From JADHLJ01 sp038118725 (lineage in GTDB: Bacteria; Pseudomonadota; Alphaproteobacteria; Thalassobaculales; Thalassobaculaceae): a stretch of 64,000 nucleotides of DNA. The position numbers and the translations under genes are program-made. Positions 51,761-60,602 of the stretch are shown piece after piece. The stretch covers positions 6,695 to 70,694 of the forward strand of contig JAYOIK010000020.1 in NCBI GenBank assembly GCA_038118725.1, in the 5' to 3' direction. How positions within the stretch are numbered: the first letter of the stretch is position 1; the number at the start of each line of letters is the position of its first letter. The notes under the pieces are model-generated. The model searched no databases and had not been told where the DNA came from. It saw only the letters and a program-made list of their open reading frames with translations.

Positions 51761-53554
51761 ATGGACTATAAGGCAATACGCAATCTCGCGACGATGTTCT
51801 TCGAGCAGGCCGACAAGCTCGGGGCCAAACCTTTCCTTTGGGACAAACACGAAGGGGCATGGCGCTCTCGAAGTTACGGCGAGACCGCGACACAGGTCAG
51901 CCGGCTCGCCCGCGGCTTGCGTTCCCTCGGTGTCGAGAAAGGCGATCGGGTTGTCATCGTCTCGGAGAACCGCCCGGACTGGGTCGTGGCGGATCTGGCG
52001 ATCGGCGCTCTCGGCGCGATCAGCGTGCCGGCCTATACGACCAACACCACCGACGATCATCTCTATATCTTGGATCATTCCGAGGCAAAGCTCGCCATTG
52101 TCTCGACCGAGCGTCTGGCCCGGAACGTACTCCCGGCGGCGCACAGCGCCTCGTCCTGTGACATCGTGATCTCGATGGATGCGCCGGCCTCGGACAACCA
52201 GGCGGGGGTTCGCAGCCTGCACTGGGACGACGTCATGGTTATGGGCGACGACGGTCCCGACGACATTCGCGAGGTCGCCGCGTCCTTGGCGCGGGAAGAC
52301 GTGGCCTGCTTCATCTATACCTCCGGCACCGGCGGTCGGCCCAAGGGGGTGATGCTGACCCACGGCTCGATCCTGGCGAATTGCTATTCCGCTTATGATC
52401 TGCTGGTGGAACTTGGCCTCGGCGACGAGGTGTTCCTGTCGCTGCTACCGCTGTCGCATTCCTACGAGCATACCTGCGGAATGTTCTTCCCGATCTCGAT
52501 CGGCGCGCAGATCTATTATGCCGAGGGACCGGACAAGATTGCCCAGAACCTGCAAGAGGCGCGACCGACGATCATGACCGCGGTGCCGCGCTTGTACGAG
52601 GTTTTGCATGACCGCATCCGCCGCGGCGTCGAGCAGGTCGGTGGCTCGAAGGAGAAACTGTTCCTCAAGGCCATCGAGCTCGGCCAGAAGCGTCATGAGG
52701 CGCCGGCGACGCTCACCTTGGGTGAGCGGATGACAAATGTCGTGCTCGACCTATTGGTGCGCAAGAAAGTCGCCGGACGGTTTGGCGGCCGCCTCAAGAC
52801 CTTCGTATCGGGCGGGGCGGCGCTTAATCCGGATATCGGGAACTTCTTCCTGGCACTCGGGGTCGGCATTCTTCAGGGCTATGGCCAGACCGAGGCCTCG
52901 CCGGTCATCAGTTGTAATCGCCCCTCGAAGACTCGGATCGAAACCGTCGGCCCGAAACTGGCGGGCGTCGAGATCAAGATCGCGGATGACGGAGAGATCC
53001 TGGTGCGCGGCGAGCTTCTGATGAAAGGCTATTGGCACGACCAGGAAACCACCGACGCGACGATCATCGATGGTTGGCTGCATACCGGCGACATTGGCGT
53101 GATCGAGGATGACGGATATCTGAAAATCACCGATCGCAAGAAGGACATCATCGTCAATTCCGGAGGCGACAACATCGCGCCGGCCCGGGTCGAGGGCGTG
53201 ATCACCCTGGAAACCGAGATCGCCCAGGCCATGGTCTACGGCGACAAGCGCCCGAACCTCGTGGCGGTCGTCGTGCCGTCGGACGATTTTATCGCCGAAT
53301 GGGCCAAGGCCAACGGGGTGGAGGCGGATCTGGCGAGCTTGTCCGAGAACCCGGATTTCGCCAAGGCGATCGGCGAGGTGATGGATCGGGTGAACGTGAA
53401 ACTCTCGCAGATCGAAAAGGTCCGCCGGGTCACCATCGCCACCGAGGCCTTCACCACCGACAACGCGATGATGACGCCGACCCTGAAGATCCGCCGCCAC
53501 AAGATCCGCGAGGCCTATTGGGAGCGTCTCGACGCGCTCTATGGTCGGGGTTAG
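51761..53554 (+). CDS. Long-chain acyl-CoA synthetase (AMP-forming)
   Basis: A 597-aa adenylate-forming ligase. CFIYTSGTGGRPKGVMLTHG is the P-loop-like AMP motif, GYGQTEASPV the adenylate contact, and GWLHTGDIGVIEDDGYLKITDRKKDIIV the hinge and catalytic region. It activates a fatty or aromatic acid with ATP and CoA. ATG 51761 was chosen because it gives the family N-terminus; GGGGGTGGGC lies before it. The enolase-superfamily gene starts 11 bp later. Confidence 0.93.
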   Translation: MDYKAIRNLATMFFEQADKLGAKPFLWDKHEGAWRSRSYGETATQVSRLARGLRSLGVEKGDRVVIVSENRPDWVVADLAIGALGAISVPAYTTNTTDDHLYILDHSEAKLAIVSTERLARNVLPAAHSASSCDIVISMDAPASDNQAGVRSLHWDDVMVMGDDGPDDIREVAASLAREDVACFIYTSGTGGRPKGVMLTHGSILANCYSAYDLLVELGLGDEVFLSLLPLSHSYEHTCGMFFPISIGAQIYYAEGPDKIAQNLQEARPTIMTAVPRLYEVLHDRIRRGVEQVGGSKEKLFLKAIELGQKRHEAPATLTLGERMTNVVLDLLVRKKVAGRFGGRLKTFVSGGAALNPDIGNFFLALGVGILQGYGQTEASPVISCNRPSKTRIETVGPKLAGVEIKIADDGEILVRGELLMKGYWHDQETTDATIIDGWLHTGDIGVIEDDGYLKITDRKKDIIVNSGGDNIAPARVEGVITLETEIAQAMVYGDKRPNLVAVVVPSDDFIAEWAKANGVEADLASLSENPDFAKAIGEVMDRVNVKLSQIEKVRRVTIATEAFTTDNAMMTPTLKIRRHKIREAYWERLDALYGRG

Positions 53555-53565
53555 GAACCGCCGAG

Positions 53566-54768
53566 ATGAAGATCACCGACTTCAAGACCTTCGTCGTCGG
53601 CAACCCGCCGCCGGGCTTTGGCGGCAGGTATTTCATCTTCGTCAAACTTACCACCGATGACGGAATCACCGGCATCGGCGAGGTCTATAGCGTGCCCTTC
53701 AGTCCCCATGTGGTCGCCCGCATGGTCGAGGATGTCTGCGAGCGCCTGGTGGTCGGGAACGATCCGTTCAAGATCGAGCAGCTATGGCGCCGAGCCTATG
53801 GCTCCGGCTTCACCCAGCGCCCGGATATCTCGATGATGGGGGTGTTGAGCGGTATCGAGATGGCCTGTTGGGACATCGCCGGCAAGGCGGTCGACAAGCC
53901 GGTCTATGAGATGCTGGGCGGCCAGGTTCATGACCGCCTGCGCAGTTACACCTATCTCTATCCCGACGCCGCCGATGGCCCGAATGCCTTCGAGGAGGCG
54001 CGGGTCTATTCCGACCCGGATCTCGCGGCAAAACGCGCCGCCGAAGCCGTGGCCCAGGGTTTTACCGCAGTTAAGTTCGATCCCGCCGGTCCCTATACCG
54101 TCTACGATCCGCGCCAGCCGGACCTGGAAGCGATGGATCGCTCGGAGCTGTTCGTAAAACGCATCCGCGAGGCGGTCGGCGACAAGGCCGACATGCTGTT
54201 CGGCACCCATGGTCAGTTCAGCACTTCCGGCGCGATTCGTTTCGCCCGGCGGCTGGAGGCCTATGACCCGCTCTGGTTCGAGGAGCCGACGCCCCCGGAC
54301 GTACCGGAGGAGATGGCGCGGGTGGCCCGCCAGACCACCATCCCCATCGCCACCGGCGAGCGGCTCACCACCAAGGTGGAGTTCGCGCGGGTGTTGAAAC
54401 TTCAAGCCGCTTCGATCCTGCAAATGAATCTCGGGCGTGTCGGCGGCATTCTCGAGGCCAAGAAAATCGCCGGGATGGCCGAGGCGCACTACGCGCAGAT
54501 CGCCCCGCATCTCTATTGCGGTCCGGTTGTCGGCGCCGCCAATATTCAGGTCGCGGCCTGTAGCCCCAATTTCCTGATCCTGGAAAGCATTCAGCGTTGG
54601 GAGGGCTTTCACGCCGAGATCCTGAAAAGCCCGATCCGCTGGGAGGATGGCTACGTAATCCCACCCACCGCGCCGGGTCTGGGCGTGGAACTGAACGAAG
54701 AGGTCGCGGCGCGGCATCCCTATGACGGCGAGGCGCTGCATTTGGACATGGGCCAGAAACCGTTGTAA
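53566..54768 (+). CDS. Mandelate racemase/muconate lactonizing enzyme-family protein
   Basis: A 400-aa enolase-superfamily protein (MKITDFKTFVVGNPPPGFGG, GIEMACWDIAGKAVDKPVYEMLGG, AVKFD, WFEEPTPP, ATGERL). The Glu metal ligands in WFEEP and GERL are present, but the first ligand, usually Asp before HG, is Gly in FGTHGQFS. Acid-sugar dehydratase is the most common activity in this group. It is co-directional with the ligase and followed by a TauD gene; which substrate they share is not clear. Confidence 0.9.
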   Translation: MKITDFKTFVVGNPPPGFGGRYFIFVKLTTDDGITGIGEVYSVPFSPHVVARMVEDVCERLVVGNDPFKIEQLWRRAYGSGFTQRPDISMMGVLSGIEMACWDIAGKAVDKPVYEMLGGQVHDRLRSYTYLYPDAADGPNAFEEARVYSDPDLAAKRAAEAVAQGFTAVKFDPAGPYTVYDPRQPDLEAMDRSELFVKRIREAVGDKADMLFGTHGQFSTSGAIRFARRLEAYDPLWFEEPTPPDVPEEMARVARQTTIPIATGERLTTKVEFARVLKLQAASILQMNLGRVGGILEAKKIAGMAEAHYAQIAPHLYCGPVVGAANIQVAACSPNFLILESIQRWEGFHAEILKSPIRWEDGYVIPPTAPGLGVELNEEVAARHPYDGEALHLDMGQKPL

Positions 54769-54826
54769 CGATATGACTTCGGTCATGGTCCAAACTAAAG
54801 AGCCAATAGGCGAGAAGGACGTTTCG

Positions 54827-55723
54827 ATGGGCATCTCGATCAAGCAACTGCATGAGTGTTTCGTTGGCGAGGTCGACGGCATTGACTTGCGCCAACCGCT
54901 GACCACGGAACAGGCGCGCGAGATACACGAAGGCATGGACCGCTTCGGTGTTCTGATCTTTCACGATCAGGATCTTTCGGATCAGCAACAGGTCGACTTC
55001 ACCAAGAATTTCGGCGAGCTCGAACTCGCGATCGGTTCAAATGTGCTGAAGGAGGGCCAGCGTCGGCTGCGCCTGGAGATGGCCGATGTCAGCAACCTGG
55101 ATCAGAACGGGGAGGTTCTGGCCCGCGATGATCGCCGCAGGATGTTCAATCTCGGTAACCGGCTCTGGCATTCGGACAGCTCATTCCGGGCGACACCCTC
55201 GAAATTTTCGCTGTTGTCCTGTCGGTCCGAGCCGCCGAAGGGCGGGAATACCGAGTTCGCCTTCATGCCGGCGGCCTATGACGCGCTCGAGGACGAGACA
55301 AAGGTCGAGATCGAAGACCTGATCACCGAGCACTCGCTGATTTTTTCCCGCGGCAAGCTCGGCTTCGATGAGTTTTCCGAGGAAGAAAAACAGACCTTCG
55401 CGCCGGTGCGCCACGCCCTGGTACGACGGAACGACCTGACCGGACGGAAATCGATCTATCTGTCGGCGCATATCGGCACGATCGTGGGCTGGGAGGTGCC
55501 CGAGGCGCGTGACTTCATCCGCGAGTTGACCGAGCACGCGACACAACGCCGGTTCGTTCATGCCCATGAATGGCACCTCGGCGACCTGGTCATGTGGGAC
55601 AACCGGCAGAACATGCATCGGGTCCGGCCGTTTCGCGATACCGGCGTGGTCCGCGACATGCGCCGCACAACCGTCGCCGGCGAAGGCCCGACCACGGCCC
55701 AGGCCGCGGATCGGGCGGCATAG
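54827..55723 (+). CDS. TauD/TfdA-family Fe(II)/2-oxoglutarate dioxygenase
   Basis: A 298-aa protein. Iron ligands are H115-x-D117 in LWHSDSSF and a distal His in NMHRVRPF, with the 2-oxoglutarate Arg in RDMRRTTV. AAGGA precedes ATG 54827 at a good distance. TfdA/TauD enzymes oxidise sulfonates, phenoxyacetates or ester-like carbons. It follows the racemase-like gene by 58 bp and is followed by the candidate small RNA. Confidence 0.92.
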   Translation: MGISIKQLHECFVGEVDGIDLRQPLTTEQAREIHEGMDRFGVLIFHDQDLSDQQQVDFTKNFGELELAIGSNVLKEGQRRLRLEMADVSNLDQNGEVLARDDRRRMFNLGNRLWHSDSSFRATPSKFSLLSCRSEPPKGGNTEFAFMPAAYDALEDETKVEIEDLITEHSLIFSRGKLGFDEFSEEEKQTFAPVRHALVRRNDLTGRKSIYLSAHIGTIVGWEVPEARDFIRELTEHATQRRFVHAHEWHLGDLVMWDNRQNMHRVRPFRDTGVVRDMRRTTVAGEGPTTAQAADRAA

Positions 55724-55786
55724 GAAACCGACGACCTTGCCTTGCTGATTAACATTTTGTTCAGATCTCGCTGGTATCTTGCTCTC

Positions 55787-55878
55787 AAGACAAAGAGCCA
55801 GCCAGACGCCTCCCCCACCCGGGTTGGCTCAGTGTCTCTAACGGCGATCTCCCCTCGGGATCGCCGTTTTCTTATTTC
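55787..55878 (+). ncRNA. Candidate trans-acting small RNA with anti-Shine-Dalgarno loops
   Basis: Downstream of tauD, an extended -10 (TGGTATCTT at 55772-55780) with TTAACA 20 bp upstream could start transcription near 55787. The RNA would form a first hairpin (GAGCCAGCC / GGTTGGCTC) with loop CCTCCCCCACCC, then a terminator hairpin CGGCGATC / GATCGCCG (55841-55868) with loop TCCCCTCGG and TTTTCTTATTT. Two C/U-rich loops that could pair with ribosome-binding sites recall the CCUCC-loop small RNAs of alphaproteobacteria. It may instead be only the tauD 3' untranslated region and terminator. Confidence 0.55.
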
Positions 55879-56285
55879 GTCGGGCGCGGCAACAGCACCA
55901 TTTGAGTCTGCGTGATGAGCGCGACCAGCTTGCCCGCCTCGGAGGTGATCCGGGTTTGCCAGACCATGGTCGTGCGCCCGCGATGGACCGGCGTGGTCTC
56001 GCCGGTGATCTTGGTGCCGCCCGGCGCGGCCGCCAGAAAGTTCGTCTTGCTCTCCAGGGTTGTCGTGCCCGCCCCTTCCGGGAGATTGAGGAAGGTTGCC
56101 ATCGCGCCCATGGTATCGGCGAAGGCCATCAGGCAGCCGCCATGGGCGACATCGACACTGGTGCGAAGCTCTTCCCGAATCTCTAATTCAGCCTCCAGGC
56201 GATCCGGGTCGGCCGAGGTGACGCGCATGCCCAATAGCCGCGCGAAAGGCATCATGTTGTCATTGAGGTCCTTTGCCGCGTCCAT
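55872..56285 (-). CDS. PaaI-family hotdog thioesterase
   Basis: A 137-aa hotdog-fold thioesterase. VDVAHGGCLMAFADTMGAMA is the HGG motif region and TTLESKTNFLAAAPGG the following strand. ATG 56285 follows GGGAGTGACGGCG. It hydrolyses acyl-CoA esters. Its stop overlaps the tail of the candidate small RNA on the other strand. Confidence 0.88.
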   Translation of the reverse strand: MDAAKDLNDNMMPFARLLGMRVTSADPDRLEAELEIREELRTSVDVAHGGCLMAFADTMGAMATFLNLPEGAGTTTLESKTNFLAAAPGGTKITGETTPVHRGRTTMVWQTRITSEAGKLVALITQTQMVLLPRPTK

Positions 56286-56422
56286 CGCCGTCACTCCCGT
56301 CCAAGTTCCGTCTTCACCAGACGAGCCCATCCTGGCGCACCAGACCGATGATTGGCAACTTGGCCCGGACGCGCGGTGGTGGCAAACTGGCAATGTCTTA
56401 AGCCGCTTCCGGAGACCGGTTC

Positions 56423-56614
56423 GTGCCCACCAAGGTCAAACTACTCTTGACGCTCGCGGTCATCGCCATCGGCGCGTTCTGCGCCTGGCTCGAAATGACC
56501 TACGCCGATCCTTTTGTCGCCAAGGTGATCGCCGGGCTCGTGGTGTTCCTGGTCATCGCGCTTTGGATGTTCCCGGAAGCCGGCGTCAAGGACGGCGAGC
56601 AGAAGCCGGATTGA
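56423..56614 (+). CDS. Small two-helix membrane protein, 63 aa
   Basis: GTG 56423 is preceded by GGAGACCGGTTC. The 63-aa product has two hydrophobic helices (LLLTLAVIAIGAFCAWLEM and IAGLVVFLVIALWMF) and a charged tail ending GEQKPD. Family unknown; it is monocistronic between two minus-strand genes. Confidence 0.6.
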   Translation: MPTKVKLLLTLAVIAIGAFCAWLEMTYADPFVAKVIAGLVVFLVIALWMFPEAGVKDGEQKPD

Positions 56615-56650
56615 TCCGGTTAACCCTTCGTTTAGCGGCGCGCCTCGGCG

Positions 56651-57517
56651 TTACCCCTTCAGTCCACCCCGCACGAACGGATAGATGCGGGTGAAATCGG
56701 ACCCCGGCTCGGCATCCTCAAGCAGAGCGAAACCCTCGGCCACCAATGAGGCGAGACGGTTGGTCGTTCCGGCATTGGCGACGTTTTCGCAATAGAGCCG
56801 CACATCCTTGGCCATCATCTTGGTCGCGAAACCGCCGTCATAGGCTTCGTTGGCGATCCGGTTCGGGAACTTGTCCATGGTCGCGGTGTTGCGACCGCTG
56901 GAGACATTCACCACGTCGAGGATCGCGCGCATATCCAGGCCGTTCGCGGTGCCGAAGGCCATGGCCTCGCTGGTCGCCGCCATGGCGGTGGCGGAGAGGA
57001 AGTTGTTCAGCAGTTTGACCGTCTGGCCCTGGCCGGCCTCGGGGCCGACATGAAAGACGTTCTTGCCGATACAGCCGAGCATCCCCTTGTACTTCTCGTA
57101 GCTATCCGGCGCGCATCCCATCATCACCGCCAGGGTCGCCGCCTCGGCCCCGGCGATGCCTCCCGAAACCGGTGCGTCGATATATTCGATCCCGTGTTCC
57201 GAGAGTTTCGCCGCCGCCTCGCGGGCATGGGGAATACCGATGGTCGAGGTATCGATAACCGTCTTCACCTTGGCGTTCGGCGCGGCGATGAACTCATCGG
57301 CGATGGCAAGGCTGTCCGGCCCGGCGGGAACAGACAGGATAACGACCTCGGCGGCTTGCGCGACTTCGGTATTGTTCGCGGCGATGGTCGATCCCGCCGG
57401 GGCATGAGCCGTGCTCATCATGTCGGCGACGACGAGATGATAGCCACCCTTCGCCAGATTCGCCGCCATGCGGCTACCCATGCTACCAACCCCGATCCAA
57501 CCCACCGTCTCGGCCAT
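56651..57517 (-). CDS. 3-hydroxyisobutyrate dehydrogenase-family protein
   Basis: A 288-aa NAD(P)-dependent beta-hydroxyacid dehydrogenase. VGWIGVGSMGSRMAANLAKGG is the dinucleotide fold, DAPVSGGIAGAEAATLAVMMG the substrate loop, and GQTVKLLNNFL contains the catalytic Lys. ATG 57517 follows GGGAGACGGCC. It may reduce 2-hydroxymethyl or tartronate-semialdehyde-type compounds; 3-hydroxyisobutyrate is only the best-known substrate. Confidence 0.9.
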   Translation of the reverse strand: MAETVGWIGVGSMGSRMAANLAKGGYHLVVADMMSTAHAPAGSTIAANNTEVAQAAEVVILSVPAGPDSLAIADEFIAAPNAKVKTVIDTSTIGIPHAREAAAKLSEHGIEYIDAPVSGGIAGAEAATLAVMMGCAPDSYEKYKGMLGCIGKNVFHVGPEAGQGQTVKLLNNFLSATAMAATSEAMAFGTANGLDMRAILDVVNVSSGRNTATMDKFPNRIANEAYDGGFATKMMAKDVRLYCENVANAGTTNRLASLVAEGFALLEDAEPGSDFTRIYPFVRGGLKG

Positions 57518-57669
57518 GGCCGTCTCCCTTGTCCCTGATAATCCTGGTGAAAGCGTCGGGCCGCACTTTGTCGCCATGCGCGGCCGCGGGCAAGCCTCCA
57601 TGCGCTCCGGTTAAGCGCCGCCATGGAGTAATCCGCGATGTGTTCGCGTTCAGCGAGGCCACGGCGAAA

Positions 57670-59406
57670 TCACGGCGTCCGGCTTGCTCCAAGAAACCGC
57701 GCCGCCAATTCGACGGCCAGATCCCGATAGTAGAGATCGTTGCCGTGGAACCAGTCCTCGTTACCGACCTCGTCAACGATATGCCGGCGATATTTCCGGA
57801 CCGCCTCGGGTTCGGAACCGATCCATGCTCGGGCGCTGAACAACGAACAACCCAAGGCCGTTGCCAGTTTACCGTACCCCGATTCATACCAATCGAAGGC
57901 GTGGACATGGTTTTCGGTAAGCTTGAATAGGGCTTGCAGCGGTGGATCCGTGACCACGACGACCCGGAAATCCTTCGCGAGATGTTCCAACAGTTTCAGA
58001 TGTGGCGCGAACTCGCGTGTGAAAAAATCCACCAGATGGTCGTGCGAGATGGCTCCCTTAATATCGTGGTTTCGCTCGATCCAGTTCCAGCAATGATCAA
58101 TACCACGATGGGTATGCAGCCCCACATTGGTGAAAACAAGGGGTTTGGCATCTCGTTCCACGGTGGCGGCGCGATCGGCATATGCCTTCATCAATACGCG
58201 CCAACGCCTATCCTCTTTAGGGTCTTGGAGCGAGAAATAGTGATCGTCGTCACGGACGAACCGTTTCTCGACCCAAGATGTCCCGTCCATGGTCTTGCCG
58301 CCGACATGGGCGATGCCAAGGGCATCGAATGCCTCTGACAGGTTACCCATGTGGCTGTCGCCCAAGAGGAGAACCCCGGCTGTCGAGACATCGTTCGATC
58401 TAGGAGCTCCATCAAGGCGCGATTCATCGCAAAACCCGTCGTTTGCCTCGAAACGGGTTGTGTCCGTGCGTTCCACCGGGCTGACCGGAGAACCTTGAAG
58501 GGCGGCGCTGAAATGCGCCAGTATATAGTCGACGCCGACCCGGGTTACGTCACGATATTTGTCGGTGAAGAATCGCTCCCGCTCCCCGGGCGCGTTTATC
58601 AACTCGTATGAGGGGAAATAGTCGATATCATCCTCGGTCGCGCACAGATGCCCCGCTACCGCGCGCAGCACTGATTTGGAATAGGTCGTCGCCACCAACA
58701 CCTGCTCGCGTGACGCGGTGGCGGTCAACGGGACGGGCGAGACGGTCAGGATGATCTTTAGGTTCGGGTTGATCCGATGCAGCAAGGCGCGAGCCTGGAG
58801 CATGCCTTCGAGAATCTCGGGATAGTCGAAATTCTTGAACCGATGACGCATGGGATCATAACGCCCGGCGACGGTTCCGGGGCAAACCGGATAGACGAGA
58901 TCTTGATCGTCAAGCCAGGCCTCGGTCAGACCAAGCGTGAAGATGAAGACATCCGATCGCTCGATCCGGGTAAGCATTTCCGATAGCGCCGCCCGGCGCG
59001 CATCCTCCAAAGCGGCCGCGTCTTCGAAGCCCGCGGGAAACACGGCGGGGCGTAGCAAGTCAAGGTGCCGGCCGTTCTCGACATGCGTGGTTCCCGCGAG
59101 GCTGGTTTCTCCAAGCGCCGCGCGAAGCCATTGGACCAAGGCCGCGGGCGTATAAATGTTTCCAAGCGCGAAAGAGAAGGCCGTGCCATCCGGCACGAGC
59201 GGCGACGGCAGCCATGTGTACCCGTTATGGACCAACCACGAGCCGACATGTTGAGCAAAGCATGAGCCCGCCGAGATCATTTTGGTTTCCCCGCCGATAT
59301 CGAACTTCGGAGACCAAATCCCACGAAACGGCGCTCCCGGGACCTTCTCGGCAACCGAAACCCGCCAAAACTTATCGCCACCTAGACGCTCATATGGATG
59401 CTCCAA
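57670..59406 (-). CDS. GSCFA-domain protein with second SGNH-like domain
   Basis: A 578-aa protein. The N-terminal half has ISAGSCFAQHVGSWL (44-58) and TLGLTEAW, the GSCFA hallmark, related to esterases/acyltransferases of the SGNH fold. The second half has VLLLGDSHMGNLSEAF, which is a GDSH (SGNH block I) motif, then VFTNVGLHTH and VDEVGNEDWFHGNDLYY near the end (possible catalytic Asp-His). It is soluble and may act on polysaccharide or glycan acyl groups. Divergent from the aldo/keto reductase gene. Confidence 0.85.
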   Translation of the reverse strand: MEHPYERLGGDKFWRVSVAEKVPGAPFRGIWSPKFDIGGETKMISAGSCFAQHVGSWLVHNGYTWLPSPLVPDGTAFSFALGNIYTPAALVQWLRAALGETSLAGTTHVENGRHLDLLRPAVFPAGFEDAAALEDARRAALSEMLTRIERSDVFIFTLGLTEAWLDDQDLVYPVCPGTVAGRYDPMRHRFKNFDYPEILEGMLQARALLHRINPNLKIILTVSPVPLTATASREQVLVATTYSKSVLRAVAGHLCATEDDIDYFPSYELINAPGERERFFTDKYRDVTRVGVDYILAHFSAALQGSPVSPVERTDTTRFEANDGFCDESRLDGAPRSNDVSTAGVLLLGDSHMGNLSEAFDALGIAHVGGKTMDGTSWVEKRFVRDDDHYFSLQDPKEDRRWRVLMKAYADRAATVERDAKPLVFTNVGLHTHRGIDHCWNWIERNHDIKGAISHDHLVDFFTREFAPHLKLLEHLAKDFRVVVVTDPPLQALFKLTENHVHAFDWYESGYGKLATALGCSLFSARAWIGSEPEAVRKYRRHIVDEVGNEDWFHGNDLYYRDLAVELAARFLGASRTP

Positions 59407-59523
59407 GACGCTCCCCCCCGAGTGCGATGATTGGAACAGTGATGATCATGTCGCGTGATCCGGGTTAGGGTATCAAATGAAACCAGCCACGCGAAAGTGG
59501 CGTTCCAAAAGAAGGTGATGGTT

Positions 59524-60495
59524 ATGAAGTATGTCCGGCTCGGCGATAGCGGTCTCGAGGTCAGCGCGATCTGTATTGGCGGCAATTCCTGGGGCGCGCG
59601 CGGCCGGCGGGCCTGGGCGCCGTTCGACGAGGCCGATAGCGCCCCGTTCTTTCGCCGCGCGCTGGACAAGGGGATCACCTTCTTCGACACCGCCGACGCC
59701 TATAACAGCGGCGAGAGCGAGCGGATCATGGGCGAAACCCTGATGAGCTACGCCCCTCGCGACGAGTTGGTGATCTCGACCAAGGTCGGCATCGCCATGG
59801 GCGACGGTCCGAACCAGGGCGGGCTTGGCCGCAAGCACCTTCTTAAAAGCATTGACCAGCAACTCAAACGCCTGAAGACCGACTATATCGACGTTTACCA
59901 AGTGCATCGCCTCGACGGGGTGACGCCCTTGGAGGAGACACTGGATACCCTCACCGAGATCGTGAAGGCCGGCAAGGTTCGATATATCGGTGGGTCTACC
60001 ATGCCGGTCTATAAATTCGCCCAGATGGTCACCTTGGCCGCGTGCAAGGGCTACGCTCGACCGATCGCGATGCAGAATCTCTACAACCTCATCCAGCGCG
60101 AGGAAGAGCGCGAGATGATCCCGCTTTGCCTGGAGGCCAGGGTCGGTTTAATCCCCTATAGCCCGCTGGCCCGTGGCATTCTCGCCGGGAATCGCCAAGC
60201 CTCCGGCAGTGGCGAGACGGAACGCGCCAACAAGGACATCAAGGCCGATGCCTCGCTTTTCCGGCCAAGCGATCGCAAGATCGTGCGCGCGGTGGTTTCC
60301 ATCGCCGAGCGCCTTGGCGTGAAACCAACGCAGGTCGCCTTGGCCTGGATGCTGTCCAAGCCGGTCATGGCGGCGCCGATCATCGGCACCACCAAACTTG
60401 ATCAGATCGACGACGCGGCGGCGGCTGTCGAGGTCACGCTGACCCCCGGTGACATCGCCCGGCTGGAGAAACCCTACGTGTTTCGCGCCCTCTAG
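59524..60495 (+). CDS. Aldo/keto reductase
   Basis: A 323-aa NADPH-dependent reductase: MKYVRLGDSGLEVSAICIGG, FFDTADAYNSGESERIMGE (catalytic Asp/Tyr), VISTKVG (Lys), VYQVHRLD (His) and the C-terminal RLGVKPTQVALAWMLSKPVMAAPIIGTTK. The tetrad is complete. GAAGGTGATGG precedes ATG 59524. Substrate unknown. Confidence 0.93.
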   Translation: MKYVRLGDSGLEVSAICIGGNSWGARGRRAWAPFDEADSAPFFRRALDKGITFFDTADAYNSGESERIMGETLMSYAPRDELVISTKVGIAMGDGPNQGGLGRKHLLKSIDQQLKRLKTDYIDVYQVHRLDGVTPLEETLDTLTEIVKAGKVRYIGGSTMPVYKFAQMVTLAACKGYARPIAMQNLYNLIQREEEREMIPLCLEARVGLIPYSPLARGILAGNRQASGSGETERANKDIKADASLFRPSDRKIVRAVVSIAERLGVKPTQVALAWMLSKPVMAAPIIGTTKLDQIDDAAAAVEVTLTPGDIARLEKPYVFRAL

Positions 60496-60602
60496 GCATT
60501 GGTGAATAGCCGGTTCCGCTGGGCTTTTCGTAAATCCAAGCCATTGACTCGGAAGCTCCCAGGGCGCAAGCCGATTTCCCAGACCTTTTGGCGATAGACC
60601 CG

